Below the pieces are notes generated by a model that saw nothing but the letters and a program-made list of their open reading frames with translations, was not told the DNA's origin and did no database searches. The position numbers and the translations under genes are program-made. Of a stretch of DNA of 10,077 nt, positions 1 through 6,844 are shown in pieces (positions within the stretch are counted from its first letter, which is position 1; every line of letters starts with the position of its first letter). This DNA comes from Pseudomonadota bacterium (GTDB taxonomy: Bacteria; Pseudomonadota; Gammaproteobacteria; Burkholderiales; Burkholderiaceae). The stretch is from the NCBI GenBank assembly GCA_023441105.1, contig JAEZQX010000047.1:1-10077 (forward strand), given 5' to 3'.

Positions 1-761
1 GCCTGAGCCTGCTCGCCCGGGCGCGCCGGCTGGGCCGGCCCCTGGTGCCCCGCCGCCTTGCTGATCTGGTAGCGGATCTCCGGCATCACCCCCATCCGGA
101 CCAGGCGCTGGTTCAGGTCGGCATACAGGGTGCTCAGGTCGGCGCTGATGCGCGGCTCGAAGGCTTCGAGGAGGAACTGCACCACCCTCGCCTGCCCGAA
201 CTCCGCCAGCGACTTGCGCAGCGCTTCGAAGACCAGGTCGGGAGCTACCGGATGCTCGTTGTCGGCAAACCATTCCCGCCCGAGCAGCGCGCCGAAGCGG
301 GCGCGCAGGCCGTCGACCTGCTCCTCGTCCAGCCGGCGTCGTGAACGGGCGGCGACCCGGCCGACCGCGAGCTGGTCACCCAGCGCCGCATCGTCCACCA
401 GCGACAGGCTCGACGCGCGGCCGGCTTCGCGGGAATTCCCGGCCGGGGCCTGGGCGACCACCACGGCGGCAGCCGCCCGACCGCCGGTGCGCTCCGCCCA
501 GCTTTCGGCGCATGCCCGGTCGAAACGCAGCTCGATGCCTTCCCGGCCGTTGCGCAGCAGGTCCAGCGCATCGTCGATCGCCTGCCGGCGCTCCCATGAC
601 GAGGTTTCCTGCAGCAGCAGCGCGAGCAGGTCGTCGATGGTGCCGGCCAGCGAGCGCCGCAGCGTCTTGCTCAGGCCGACCAGCACCGGCTGCCGGAGCT
701 CGTTCAGCAGGTCGCTGGCGGTGCGCGCGGCGTGGCGCGCTGGGGTGGCGGTCAGTTCCAT
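1..761 (-). CDS. DUF1631 family protein, N-terminal part (runs off left edge)
   Basis: I read this frame directly from the reverse strand: it is open from an ATG at 761 to the window edge, giving 253 visible residues. The sequence matches my memory of the DUF1631 family: an acidic-aliphatic LVDDAALGDQLAV segment (about 121-133), then LDEEQVDGLRARFGALLG (about 144-161), then LYADLNQRLVRMGVMPEIRY (about 212-231). Members are usually around 700-800 residues, so about a third is present. No signal peptide or membrane segment is visible; the segment is rich in Arg, Leu, Ala and acidic residues and looks helical and cytoplasmic. The family's function is unknown. An in-frame ATG five codons upstream (776) is an equally possible start; neither has a clear Shine-Dalgarno sequence. 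The gene is on the same strand as the aldehyde dehydrogenase but 127-142 bp beyond it, so it may have its own promoter. Family assignment fairly sure, start uncertain. Confidence 0.8.
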   Translation of the reverse strand, partial: MELTATPARHAARTASDLLNELRQPVLVGLSKTLRRSLAGTIDDLLALLLQETSSWERRQAIDDALDLLRNGREGIELRFDRACAESWAERTGGRAAAAVVVAQAPAGNSREAGRASSLSLVDDAALGDQLAVGRVAARSRRRLDEEQVDGLRARFGALLGREWFADNEHPVAPDLVFEALRKSLAEFGQARVVQFLLEAFEPRISADLSTLYADLNQRLVRMGVMPEIRYQISKAAGHQGPAQPARPGEQAQ

Positions 762-828
762 GTCCACGGCCAGCATACGCAGCCGGCCGCGACTTGCCAC
801 GCACTAGCTCACACGCGCCGCGCGCGAG

Positions 829-885
829 CCGACCGTCGGTCGGAAAGCCGGCTGCAGCCGCGTCCCGGCCCGACCGCCGGGCCGG
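829..885. promoter_or_regulatory. Cluster of three dyad symmetries between aldehyde dehydrogenase and DUF1631 genes
   Basis: Three perfect dyads lie in tandem. At 829-843 CCGACCG and CGGTCGG flank a single central T. At 849-860 CGGCTGCAGCCG is fully palindromic. At 865-885 CCGGCCC and GGGCCGG flank a 7-nt loop. The first is shaped like a TetR-type operator and sits 53-67 bp upstream of the 776 start of the DUF1631 gene. The third lies 19-39 nt after the aldehyde dehydrogenase stop and could fold as a GC-rich terminator stem in the minus-strand transcript, although no T-run follows. Dyads are common by chance in DNA of this GC content, so the role is inferred. Confidence 0.35.
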
Positions 886-903
886 CGCCGACCTCGCGAG
901 CGG

Positions 904-2394
904 TCAGTCGAGTTGCGTGACGAACTTGGTGGTGAGATAGCCGTCGAAGGTCTCCGTGCCGCCTTCGGAGCCGATGCCGCTGTCCTTGACGCCCCCGAAG
1001 GGCGATTCCGCCAGCGCCTGGCCGAAGTGGTTGATGTTGACCATCCCCGCTTCGATGCCGTTTTGCGCCGCCAGGGCGTTCCTGGTGGAGGTGGTGAAGA
1101 CGTAGGACGACAGCCCGTAGGGCAGCGAATTGGCCCGCTTGAGCACCTCGTCCAGCTCCTTGAAGGGCGCGCACGGCGCCAGTGGCCCGAACGGCTCGTT
1201 GGTCATCACCAGGCTGTCGTCCGGCACGTTGGTCAGCACCGTCGGCGCGAAGAAGTTGCCGACGCTGCCGATGCGCTCGCCGCCGACTTCGATGCGCCCG
1301 CCGCGCTCCCGGGCATCAGCCACGAATTGCTCCATCGCCGGCAGGCGCCGCTCGTGGGCAAGGGGCCCCATGCTCGAATCCGGATCCAGGCCGCTGCCGA
1401 CCTTGACCTTGCGGGTGTTGTCGAGGAAGGCCGACATGAAGCGGTCGTAGACCTTCTCCTGGACGTAGAAGCGGGTGGGCGAGACGCAGACCTGGCCGGC
1501 ATTGCGGAACTTGAAGCCGGCCAGCAGCTTGGCGGCGCGCTCGACGTCGGCGTCGTCGAAGACGATGGCCGGGGAATGACCGCCGAGCTCCATCGTCACC
1601 CGCTTCATGTGCAGGCCGGCGAGCGATGCGAGCTGCTTGCCCACGGGAACCGAACCGGTGAACGAGATCTTGCGCACGATGGGCGACTTGATCAGGTACT
1701 CGGAAATCTCCGCCGGCACGCCCCACACGACGTTGAGCACCCCCGGCGGCAGGCCGGCTTCGTGGAACATCCGCGCGATCGCCACCACGGCGCTGGGCGC
1801 ATCCTCCGGACCCTTGATGATCACGGTGCAGCCGGCGCCCACCGCGGCCGCGATCTTGCGGATCGCCTGGTTGTACGGGAAGTTCCAGGGCGTGAAGGCG
1901 GCGCAGACGCCGACCGGCTCGCGCAGCACCATCTGGCGGACATTGGGCAGCCGCGGCGGGATCACCCGGCCGTAGATGCGGCGGCATTCCTCGGCATGCC
2001 AGTCGCAATGCTCGGCGCAGGACACGATCTCGCCGGTGGCTTCGACCAGGGTCTTGCCCATGTCCAGGGTGATGTTGCGGCCGATCTCCTTGGCCCGCTG
2101 GCGCGACAGTTCGCCGACCTTGCGCAGGATCTTGCTGCGCTCCATCGGGGAGCTGTGCTTCCAGGTCTGGAAGGCGCGTTGCGCTGCCGCCAGGGCCCGA
2201 TCGAGATCCGCCCGGGTGGCGTGCGGCAGCTTGCCGACGACCTCCCCGGTGGCCGGATTGCGCACGTCCTGCGTCTTGCGCTCGCCGGTGATGAACTCAC
2301 CGTCGATGTAGAGCGCCAGCGTCTCGTAGGGCGTGGGGGCGCTGTCGGCGGAAGGGCTGGTGTTCGTGCGCTCGGGCGTTGCAGTCTTGGTCAT
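904..2394 (-). CDS. NAD(P)-dependent aldehyde dehydrogenase, succinate-semialdehyde dehydrogenase-like
   Basis: This 496-residue protein is a full-length member of the aldehyde dehydrogenase superfamily, which oxidises an aldehyde to its carboxylate with NAD(P)+ in the cytoplasm. Visible landmarks are TPWNFPYNQ with the oxyanion Asn at about 171, coenzyme-site Lys194 (IIKGPE), the glycine motif FTGSVPVG (245-252), general base Glu269 in MELGGHSP, nucleophile Cys303 in GQVCVSP, EPFGP (400-404) and [15 protein letters not shown] (465-479). Glu269 points to a hydrolytic enzyme rather than the CoA-acylating methylmalonate-semialdehyde type. Overall it looks most like proteins annotated as succinate-semialdehyde dehydrogenases, but the substrate cannot be read with confidence. 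About 25 Thr/Ser/Pro-rich residues precede the first conserved segment. The ATG at 2394 is supported by AAGGA five bases upstream (complement of 2400-2404). It is the second gene of a pair with the transaminase, 54 bp downstream, so it probably oxidises the aldehyde that enzyme makes. Confidence 0.93.
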   Translation of the reverse strand: MTKTATPERTNTSPSADSAPTPYETLALYIDGEFITGERKTQDVRNPATGEVVGKLPHATRADLDRALAAAQRAFQTWKHSSPMERSKILRKVGELSRQRAKEIGRNITLDMGKTLVEATGEIVSCAEHCDWHAEECRRIYGRVIPPRLPNVRQMVLREPVGVCAAFTPWNFPYNQAIRKIAAAVGAGCTVIIKGPEDAPSAVVAIARMFHEAGLPPGVLNVVWGVPAEISEYLIKSPIVRKISFTGSVPVGKQLASLAGLHMKRVTMELGGHSPAIVFDDADVERAAKLLAGFKFRNAGQVCVSPTRFYVQEKVYDRFMSAFLDNTRKVKVGSGLDPDSSMGPLAHERRLPAMEQFVADARERGGRIEVGGERIGSVGNFFAPTVLTNVPDDSLVMTNEPFGPLAPCAPFKELDEVLKRANSLPYGLSSYVFTTSTRNALAAQNGIEAGMVNINHFGQALAESPFGGVKDSGIGSEGGTETFDGYLTTKFVTQLD

Positions 2395-2448
2395 GAATAT
2401 CCTTGCGTTCTCTTCGATGAATACCGGTGGACGGGCGTCGCCGTCCGT

Positions 2449-3786
2449 TCAGTCGAGCGTCTTGAGCACGTCGCCCACCGTGGTGACGATCCGGTCGATC
2501 TCCGCCTTCTCGACTACCAGCGACGGCGTCAGCGCGATGATGTCGCCGGTGGTGCGGATCAGCACGCCCTTCTCGTAGCACTTGAGGAAAGCCTCGAAGG
2601 CGCGCGCCGTCGGCGCGTCGCGGCGCGGCTCGAGCTCGATGGCGCCCATCAGGCCGAGGTTGCGGCAGTCGATGACGTGCTTGGCGCCCTTGAGCGAATG
2701 GACCGCCGCCTCGAAATGCGGCGCCATCTCCGCCGCCCGCGCGAACAGGTTCTCGTCGCGATTGGCGTGCTGCGCGGCTATGCCGGCCGCGCAGGCGAGC
2801 GGATGGCCGGAGTAGGTGTAGCCGTGGAAGAACTCGATCGCCTGCGGCGGGCCGCTCATGAAGGCTTCGTAGATCGAATCGCGCGCCACGACCGCGCCCA
2901 TCGGCACCGCGCCGGAGGTGATGCCCTTGGCCAGCGTCATGATGTCGGGCTGGATCTTGAAGTATTCGGCGCCGAACGCCTTGCCGAGCCGCCCGAAGCC
3001 GGTGATGACCTCGTCGAAGATCAGCAGGATGCCATGGCGGTTGCAGATCTCGCGCAGCCGCTCCAGGTAGCCGACCGGCGGGACCAGGACGCCAGCGCTG
3101 CCGGCCACAGGCTCGACGATCACCGCGGCGATGGTGGAGGCGTCATGCAGGGCGACGATGCGCTCGAGCTCGTCGGCCAGGTGCGCGCCCCACTTGGGCT
3201 GGCCGTGGCTGTAGGCTTGCTCGGCAAGGTTCCAGGTCTGCGGCAGGTGATCCACGCCGGTCAGCAGCGAGCCGAACATCTTGCGGTTGGCACTCATGCC
3301 GCCCACCGAGATGCCGCCGAAGCCGACGCCGTGGTAGCCGCGCTCGCGGCCGATGAAGCGCACCCGCGAGCCTTCGCCGCGCACGCGGTGGTAGGCGAGT
3401 GCGATCTTGAGCGCCGTATCGACGCTTTCCGAACCCGAGTTGGTGAAGAAGACCCGATCGAGGCCCGGCGGCGTGATGCCGCTCACCAGGTTGGCCAGCT
3501 CGAACTGCAGCGGATTGGCCATCTGGAACGGCGGTGCGTAGTCCAGCACCGCCGCCTGGCTGCGGATTGCCTCCACCACCTTCGGATGGTTGTGGCCCAG
3601 GTTGGAGCACCACATGCCGGAGATGGCATCGAGGATCTTGCGCCCCTTGTCGTCCCAGTAGTACATGCCCTCGGCACGCGCCAGCAACCGCGGCGCCGAC
3701 TTGAACTGGCGGTTCGCGGTGAACGGCATCCACAGGTGGTCGAGTTGATCCTGCTCGAGATGTACCTGGTCGGAGGTGATGGTCAT
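2449..3786 (-). CDS. Class III omega-amino acid (beta-alanine):pyruvate aminotransferase
   Basis: This PLP enzyme of 445 residues would move an amino group from an omega-amino acid or primary amine to pyruvate, giving an aldehyde and alanine. It closely resembles, from memory, the 448-residue beta-alanine:pyruvate transaminase of Pseudomonas: LDHLWMPFTANR at the N-terminus, TNSGSE (115-120) for phosphate binding, YHG (151-153), the cofactor-binding DE pair at 258-259 in IFDEVITGFGR, Schiff-base Lys287 in TLAKGITSG, HGYTYSGHP (321-329) and Arg411 near the C-terminus where substrate carboxylates bind. The ATG at 3786 is preceded by AAGGA at a 4-nt spacing (complement of 3791-3795) and gives the family length. 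The frame stays open to 3984, but those 66 extra residues overlap the divergent control region and do not resemble the family. First gene of an operon with the aldehyde dehydrogenase. With beta-alanine the product would be malonate semialdehyde; taurine, GABA, putrescine-type or benzylic amines are alternatives. Confidence 0.92.
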   Translation of the reverse strand: MTITSDQVHLEQDQLDHLWMPFTANRQFKSAPRLLARAEGMYYWDDKGRKILDAISGMWCSNLGHNHPKVVEAIRSQAAVLDYAPPFQMANPLQFELANLVSGITPPGLDRVFFTNSGSESVDTALKIALAYHRVRGEGSRVRFIGRERGYHGVGFGGISVGGMSANRKMFGSLLTGVDHLPQTWNLAEQAYSHGQPKWGAHLADELERIVALHDASTIAAVIVEPVAGSAGVLVPPVGYLERLREICNRHGILLIFDEVITGFGRLGKAFGAEYFKIQPDIMTLAKGITSGAVPMGAVVARDSIYEAFMSGPPQAIEFFHGYTYSGHPLACAAGIAAQHANRDENLFARAAEMAPHFEAAVHSLKGAKHVIDCRNLGLMGAIELEPRRDAPTARAFEAFLKCYEKGVLIRTTGDIIALTPSLVVEKAEIDRIVTTVGDVLKTLD

Positions 3787-3909
3787 GGCATCCTTGTCCC
3801 TGAGACTCGCGGCGCACCGGCCGGCGCCGTCGGCTTGGTCGGCTTGACCGCATACGATACCACTTCGGCCTGGTGCCCCTTCCGGCGTCACCTGCGCCGG
3901 CAGCCGCGC

Positions 3910-3938
3910 TTGTCTACAATGAGCCAGGTTGTCCACAA
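3910..3938. promoter_or_regulatory. Tandem TTGTCYACAA boxes, GntR-type operator candidates
   Basis: TTGTCTACAA (3910-3919) and TTGTCCACAA (3929-3938) differ at one position and are spaced 19 bp start to start, close to two helical turns, which would place two dimers on the same face. Each has TTGT/ACAA inverted half sites around two central bases, fitting the TTGTnnACAA form typical of GntR-family (FCD subgroup) operators that control acid and aromatic catabolism. The first box covers a TACAAT -10-like element, so binding would be expected to block plus-strand transcription. No regulator gene is in the window. The repeat is directly seen; the assignment to GntR is inferred. Confidence 0.55.
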
Positions 3939-3972
3939 CGTCCGGGCTGCCCGCTGGCACCCCGGCAATGGC

Positions 3973-3978
3973 GGTGAG
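3973..3978 (+). promoter_or_regulatory. Ribosome binding site that decides the gentisate dioxygenase start
   Basis: GGTGAG ends four bases before the ATG at 3983. Two in-frame upstream ATGs, at 3929 and 3968, have no comparable sequence; the 3929 start would also fall inside the second operator-like box. Confidence 0.5.
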
Positions 3979-3982
3979 AGAC

Positions 3983-5092
3983 ATGAAGATCGAAGCGATC
4001 CCGGCGGCAGCAGACGCCGCGACCGGCCCGCGGCAGGCCCTCTACGACGAGATGCGCCCCCACGGGCTCACGCCGCTGTGGGAGGTGCTGCATGCGCTGG
4101 TTCCCCGCCAGCCCACGGTGCGCACCCGACCGGCGCTGTGGCGCTGGCAGGATGTCAAGCCGTTCCTGGACGATTCGGGACGCCTGATCACGGCGGAGGA
4201 AGCCGTCCGCCGGGTGCTGATCCTGGAGAACCCGGGTTGGCGCGGGGAATCGCGCACCACCGGCACCCTCTATGCCGGCCTGCAGCTGATCCTGCCCGGC
4301 GAAGTCGCCCCCAGCCATCGCCACACGCAATCGGCCTTGCGCTTCGTGGTCGACGGCGCCGGCGCCTATACCGCCGTCAACGGCGAGCGCACGGTGATGC
4401 ACCCGGGCGACTTCATCATCACACCGCACTGGACCTGGCACGACCACGGCAACGAGGGCGAGGAGCCGGTGGTGTGGCTCGACGGACTCGACATCCCGGT
4501 GGTGGCATTCTTCGAATCGGGGTTCGCCGAGAACGACAGCGCCCGGAGCCAGAAGGTGACGCGTGCCGCGGGCACCAGCCTGGCGCGCTTCGGCGCGAAC
4601 ATGCTGCCGCTGCAGCCGCACTCGCCCTTCGGCGCCACCAGCCCGATCTTCTGCTACCCGTACGAACGCAGCCGGAGCGCCCTGGCCCACCTCGCCGCGC
4701 ACAGCGAGCTCGATCCGGCACACGGCGCGGTGCTGCGCTACGCCAATCCGCTCACCGGCGGCCACGCCATCCCCACCATCGCCACCCGGCTGCAACTGCT
4801 GCCCAGGGGGTTTGCCGGCCGCGGCAGCCGCACCACCGCCGGCACGGTCTATTCGGTGGTCGAGGGCCGGGCCCAGGTCAGCATCACCCCAGCGGACGGT
4901 GCCGCCGGTCGCGAGGGAGGTACCGGCGACGGTGCCGTCCGGTACCAGGTCGGGCCGAAGGACCACTTCGTCGTGCCGCCATGGGCCCGGCTGCAGGTGT
5001 CCGCCGAGGCCGACTGCGTGCTGTTCAGCTTTTCGGACGCGCCGCTGCAGGAAGCCGCCGGCATCCTGCGGACCGAGGAGGAAGGAGCATGA
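3983..5092 (+). CDS. nagI: Gentisate 1,2-dioxygenase family bicupin
   Basis: This 369-residue enzyme should use Fe(II) and O2 to open the ring of gentisate to maleylpyruvate. The N-terminal cupin has LQLILPGEVAPSHRHTQSALRF with ligands His112 and His114, then HPGDFIITPHWTWHDHGN with a third likely ligand, His153, 41 residues on. Arg120 lies in the substrate pocket by analogy with the family. The C-terminal cupin (about 265-355) lacks a metal triad, as usual for this family. The length is close to gentisate and salicylate 1,2-dioxygenases (about 350-370). An unusual Gly/Ala-rich insertion sits at about 303-318. The gene starts the plus-strand operon and its stop overlaps the nagG start in ATGA (5089-5092). 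The neighbouring salicylate 5-hydroxylase, which makes gentisate, supports gentisate as substrate. Related salicylate and 1-hydroxy-2-naphthoate 1,2-dioxygenases share the fold, so salicylate or a substituted gentisate remains possible. Likely controlled from the 3787-3982 region. Confidence 0.9.
   Translation: MKIEAIPAAADAATGPRQALYDEMRPHGLTPLWEVLHALVPRQPTVRTRPALWRWQDVKPFLDDSGRLITAEEAVRRVLILENPGWRGESRTTGTLYAGLQLILPGEVAPSHRHTQSALRFVVDGAGAYTAVNGERTVMHPGDFIITPHWTWHDHGNEGEEPVVWLDGLDIPVVAFFESGFAENDSARSQKVTRAAGTSLARFGANMLPLQPHSPFGATSPIFCYPYERSRSALAHLAAHSELDPAHGAVLRYANPLTGGHAIPTIATRLQLLPRGFAGRGSRTTAGTVYSVVEGRAQVSITPADGAAGREGGTGDGAVRYQVGPKDHFVVPPWARLQVSAEADCVLFSFSDAPLQEAAGILRTEEEGA
4895..4937. repeat. 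33-bp-spaced direct repeat inside the gentisate dioxygenase gene
   Basis: GACGGTGCCG occurs at 4895-4904 and again at 4928-4937, exactly 33 bp (11 codons) apart and in frame. Each copy encodes Asp-Gly-Ala. The repeat brackets the Gly-rich loop inserted in the C-terminal cupin, suggesting a small in-frame duplication or expansion at a surface loop. Confidence 0.5.
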
Positions 5093-6357
5093 ACGCGCCC
5101 GAGCAGGCGCAGCTCGAGGAGCGCTCCGCCTCCCGTTGGGGCAGTGAGCCACCGAGCCGGGTCCCCGGCTGGGTCTACACCGATCCGGAGATCTTCCGCG
5201 AGGAGCTCGAGCGGTTCTTCTATCGCGGCCACTGGTGCTACGTCGGTCTCGAATGCGAGATCCCGCAGCCGGGCGACTTCAAGCGCAGCGTCGTCGGCGA
5301 ACGCAGCGTCATCATGGTCCGCGACCTCCAAGGCACGGTGCGCGTGGTGGAGAACCGCTGCGCCCACCGCGGCGTCGCCTTCTGCCGCGAGCGCCACGGC
5401 ACGGTGAAGGATTTCGTCTGCCCCTATCACCAGTGGAACTACGACCTCGAAGGCAACCTGGTCGGCCTGCCGTTTCGTCGCGGGGTCCGGCAGGACGGCA
5501 AGATCCATGGCGGCATGCCGCCGGACTTCAAGCTGGCGGACCATGGCCTGAACCGGCTGCAGGTCGCCTGCCGCGGCGGCGCCGTGTTCGCAAGCTTCGA
5601 TCCGGAGGTCGAGCCGTTCGAGGAGTTCATCGGGCCGGAAGTCCTGCACTACTTCGATCGCGTCTTCGGCCACCGGCCGCTGCAATTGCTCGGCTATAAC
5701 CGCCAGCGGATCCCGGCCAACTGGAAGCTGATGCAGGAGAACATCAAGGATCCCTACCACCCCGGCCTGCTGCACACTTGGTTCGTCACCTTCGGCCTGT
5801 GGCGGGCGGACCAGCGCAGCCAGATGGTGATGGACCGCCGCCATCGCCATGCGGCGATGGTGTCGCGCCGCAACGAGGGCGGCGCCGGCGACGTCACCAA
5901 GGGCGTCACCAGCTTCCGCGAGGCGATGAAGCTCAACGACGACCGGCTCCTCGACGTGGTGCCGGAGGACTGGTGGCAGGGTCCCACCGTCGTGATGACC
6001 ACCCTCTTCCCCAGCGTCATCATCCAGCAGCAGGTCAATTCGCTCAGCACCCGCCACCTGCAGCCGGTGGCGCCGGGGGTGTTCGATTTCGTCTGGACCC
6101 ATTTCGGCTATGCCGACGACCCGCCGGAGATGACCCGCCGCCGGCTGCGCCAGGCCAACCTGTTCGGCCCCGCCGGCTTCGTCTCCGCCGACGACGGCGA
6201 GGTGATCGAGTTCGCCCAGCAGGCGTTCGAGGCCAACCCGCAGGCGCGCACCATCAGCGAGCTCGACGGCCGCGAGGCCGAGCCCACCGACCACATGGTG
6301 ACCGAGACGCTGATCCGCGGCATGTTCGGCTACTGGCGCGAGGTGATGGGGCTGTGA
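5089..6357 (+). CDS. nagG: Salicylate 5-hydroxylase large (Rieske oxygenase alpha) subunit
   Basis: This 422-residue protein is the catalytic subunit of a Rieske non-heme iron oxygenase and matches, from memory, NagG of Ralstonia sp. U2 (423 residues) along its whole length. NagGH hydroxylates salicylate at C5 to gentisate. The [2Fe-2S] Rieske site is C91-A-H93 and C111-P-Y-H114. The mononuclear iron site is in ENIKDPYHPGLLH, with His224 and His229 as ligands, Asp221 as the likely bridge between centres, and an Asp of FVSADDGE (368-369) as probable third ligand. Other NagG-like stretches are GYNRQRIPANWKLMQ and FPSVIIQQQVNS. The ATG at 5089 follows GAGGAGG (5075-5081) and overlaps the upstream stop as ATGA; the downstream nagH start overlaps its own TGA. 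Electrons must come from a ferredoxin and ferredoxin reductase (NagAb/NagAa type) not encoded here. A substituted salicylate or anthranilate as true substrate cannot be excluded. Confidence 0.94.
   Translation: MNAPEQAQLEERSASRWGSEPPSRVPGWVYTDPEIFREELERFFYRGHWCYVGLECEIPQPGDFKRSVVGERSVIMVRDLQGTVRVVENRCAHRGVAFCRERHGTVKDFVCPYHQWNYDLEGNLVGLPFRRGVRQDGKIHGGMPPDFKLADHGLNRLQVACRGGAVFASFDPEVEPFEEFIGPEVLHYFDRVFGHRPLQLLGYNRQRIPANWKLMQENIKDPYHPGLLHTWFVTFGLWRADQRSQMVMDRRHRHAAMVSRRNEGGAGDVTKGVTSFREAMKLNDDRLLDVVPEDWWQGPTVVMTTLFPSVIIQQQVNSLSTRHLQPVAPGVFDFVWTHFGYADDPPEMTRRRLRQANLFGPAGFVSADDGEVIEFAQQAFEANPQARTISELDGREAEPTDHMVTETLIRGMFGYWREVMGL
6340..6356 (+). promoter_or_regulatory. Strong Shine-Dalgarno and GTG start of nagH
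   Basis: GAGGTGA (6340-6346), a seven-base match to the anti-Shine-Dalgarno complement, lies 7 nt before the GTG at 6354-6356. The GTG overlaps the nagG stop as GTGA. It decides a non-ATG start: the ATG at 6346 is out of frame and there is no other in-frame start near the family N-terminus. Confidence 0.7.
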
Positions 6358-6827
6358 CCGACCAGGCGGATTGGCCGCGGCTGCAGGTCCTCTACGCCAG
6401 CTACGGCCGCGCGCTCGACAGCGGCGACTATCCGCAGTGGCCGGAGTTCTTCGTCGACGATGCGGTCTACAAGGTGCAGTCACGCGAGAACTTCGACCGC
6501 GGGCTGCCGCTGGCGGCCATCGCGCTCGAGAGCAAGGCGATGCTGCAGGACCGGGTGATCGGCGCCACCGACACCATCTTCCACGACCCCTACTACCAGC
6601 GCCATGTGATCGGCGCGCCGCTGGTGCTGAAGGTCGAGGACGGCGTCATCCACAGCGAGGCCAGCTACCTGGTGGTCCGCACCCGCCGCGATGCCCTGCC
6701 GGAGATCCTCAGCGTCGGCCGCTACCAGGACAAGGTGGTCGACACGCCGGCCGGCTACCGCTTCGCCGAGCGGCTGTGCATCTTCGACAACGACCTGATT
6801 CCGAACTCGCTGATCTATCCGATTTGA
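6354..6827 (+). CDS. nagH: Salicylate 5-hydroxylase small (Rieske oxygenase beta) subunit
   Basis: This 157-residue protein is the beta subunit that packs with NagG in the oxygenase; beta subunits of this type are mainly structural. It has the expected SnoaL-like alpha+beta pattern and resembles NagH of Ralstonia sp. U2 (161 residues): SGDYPQWPEFFVDDAVYKVQ (23-42), SRENFDRGLPL (43-53), ALESKAMLQDRV (57-68), HDPYYQRHVIGAP (77-89) and an ending of DLIPNSLIYPI. Translation begins at a GTG overlapping the nagG stop, so the subunits are translationally coupled, which favours equal amounts. It is the last gene of the plus-strand operon; a strong hairpin (6845-6878) begins 17 nt after the stop. No reductase or ferredoxin gene follows, unlike the classical nag operon. 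Confidence 0.93.
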   Translation: MTDQADWPRLQVLYASYGRALDSGDYPQWPEFFVDDAVYKVQSRENFDRGLPLAAIALESKAMLQDRVIGATDTIFHDPYYQRHVIGAPLVLKVEDGVIHSEASYLVVRTRRDALPEILSVGRYQDKVVDTPAGYRFAERLCIFDNDLIPNSLIYPI

Positions 6828-6844
6828 CCGGCGGCTGGAGCCAC

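Larger units (their letters stand above)
3787..3982. promoter_or_regulatory. Divergent intergenic control region
   Basis: These 196 bp separate the minus-strand transaminase operon from the plus-strand gentisate dioxygenase operon, so both promoters should lie here. The clearest signals are the two repeated boxes at 3910-3938. A plus-strand -10-like TACAAT occurs at 3915-3920 inside the first box, without a convincing -35 element. A TTGACC at 3844-3849 has no matching -10 at the usual distance. I could not identify a convincing minus-strand promoter. Confidence 0.6.

Noticed and set aside
3787..3984. N-terminal extension of the transaminase by 66 codons to an ATG at 3984
   Set aside because: It would cross the divergent control region and overlap the start of the gentisate dioxygenase. 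The ATG at 3786 has a Shine-Dalgarno and gives the family's normal length.
913..5088. A plus-strand frame open for about 1,390 codons antisense to the aldehyde dehydrogenase and transaminase, running into nagG
   Set aside because: It is the antisense shadow of two clear genes in GC-rich DNA, where stop codons are rare. Its residues are dominated by Arg, Asp, Ala, Gly and His with no domain I recognise; only the part from 5089 (nagG) is real.
3983..5092. Salicylate 1,2-dioxygenase (direct salicylate ring cleavage) instead of gentisate dioxygenase
   Set aside because: Not excluded by sequence, but the coupled salicylate 5-hydroxylase genes make gentisate, so gentisate cleavage is the simpler reading.
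4849..6483. A 544-codon minus-strand frame antisense to nagG
   Set aside because: It lies over a confidently identified Rieske oxygenase gene, shows no recognisable domain and has the compositional look of an antisense shadow.
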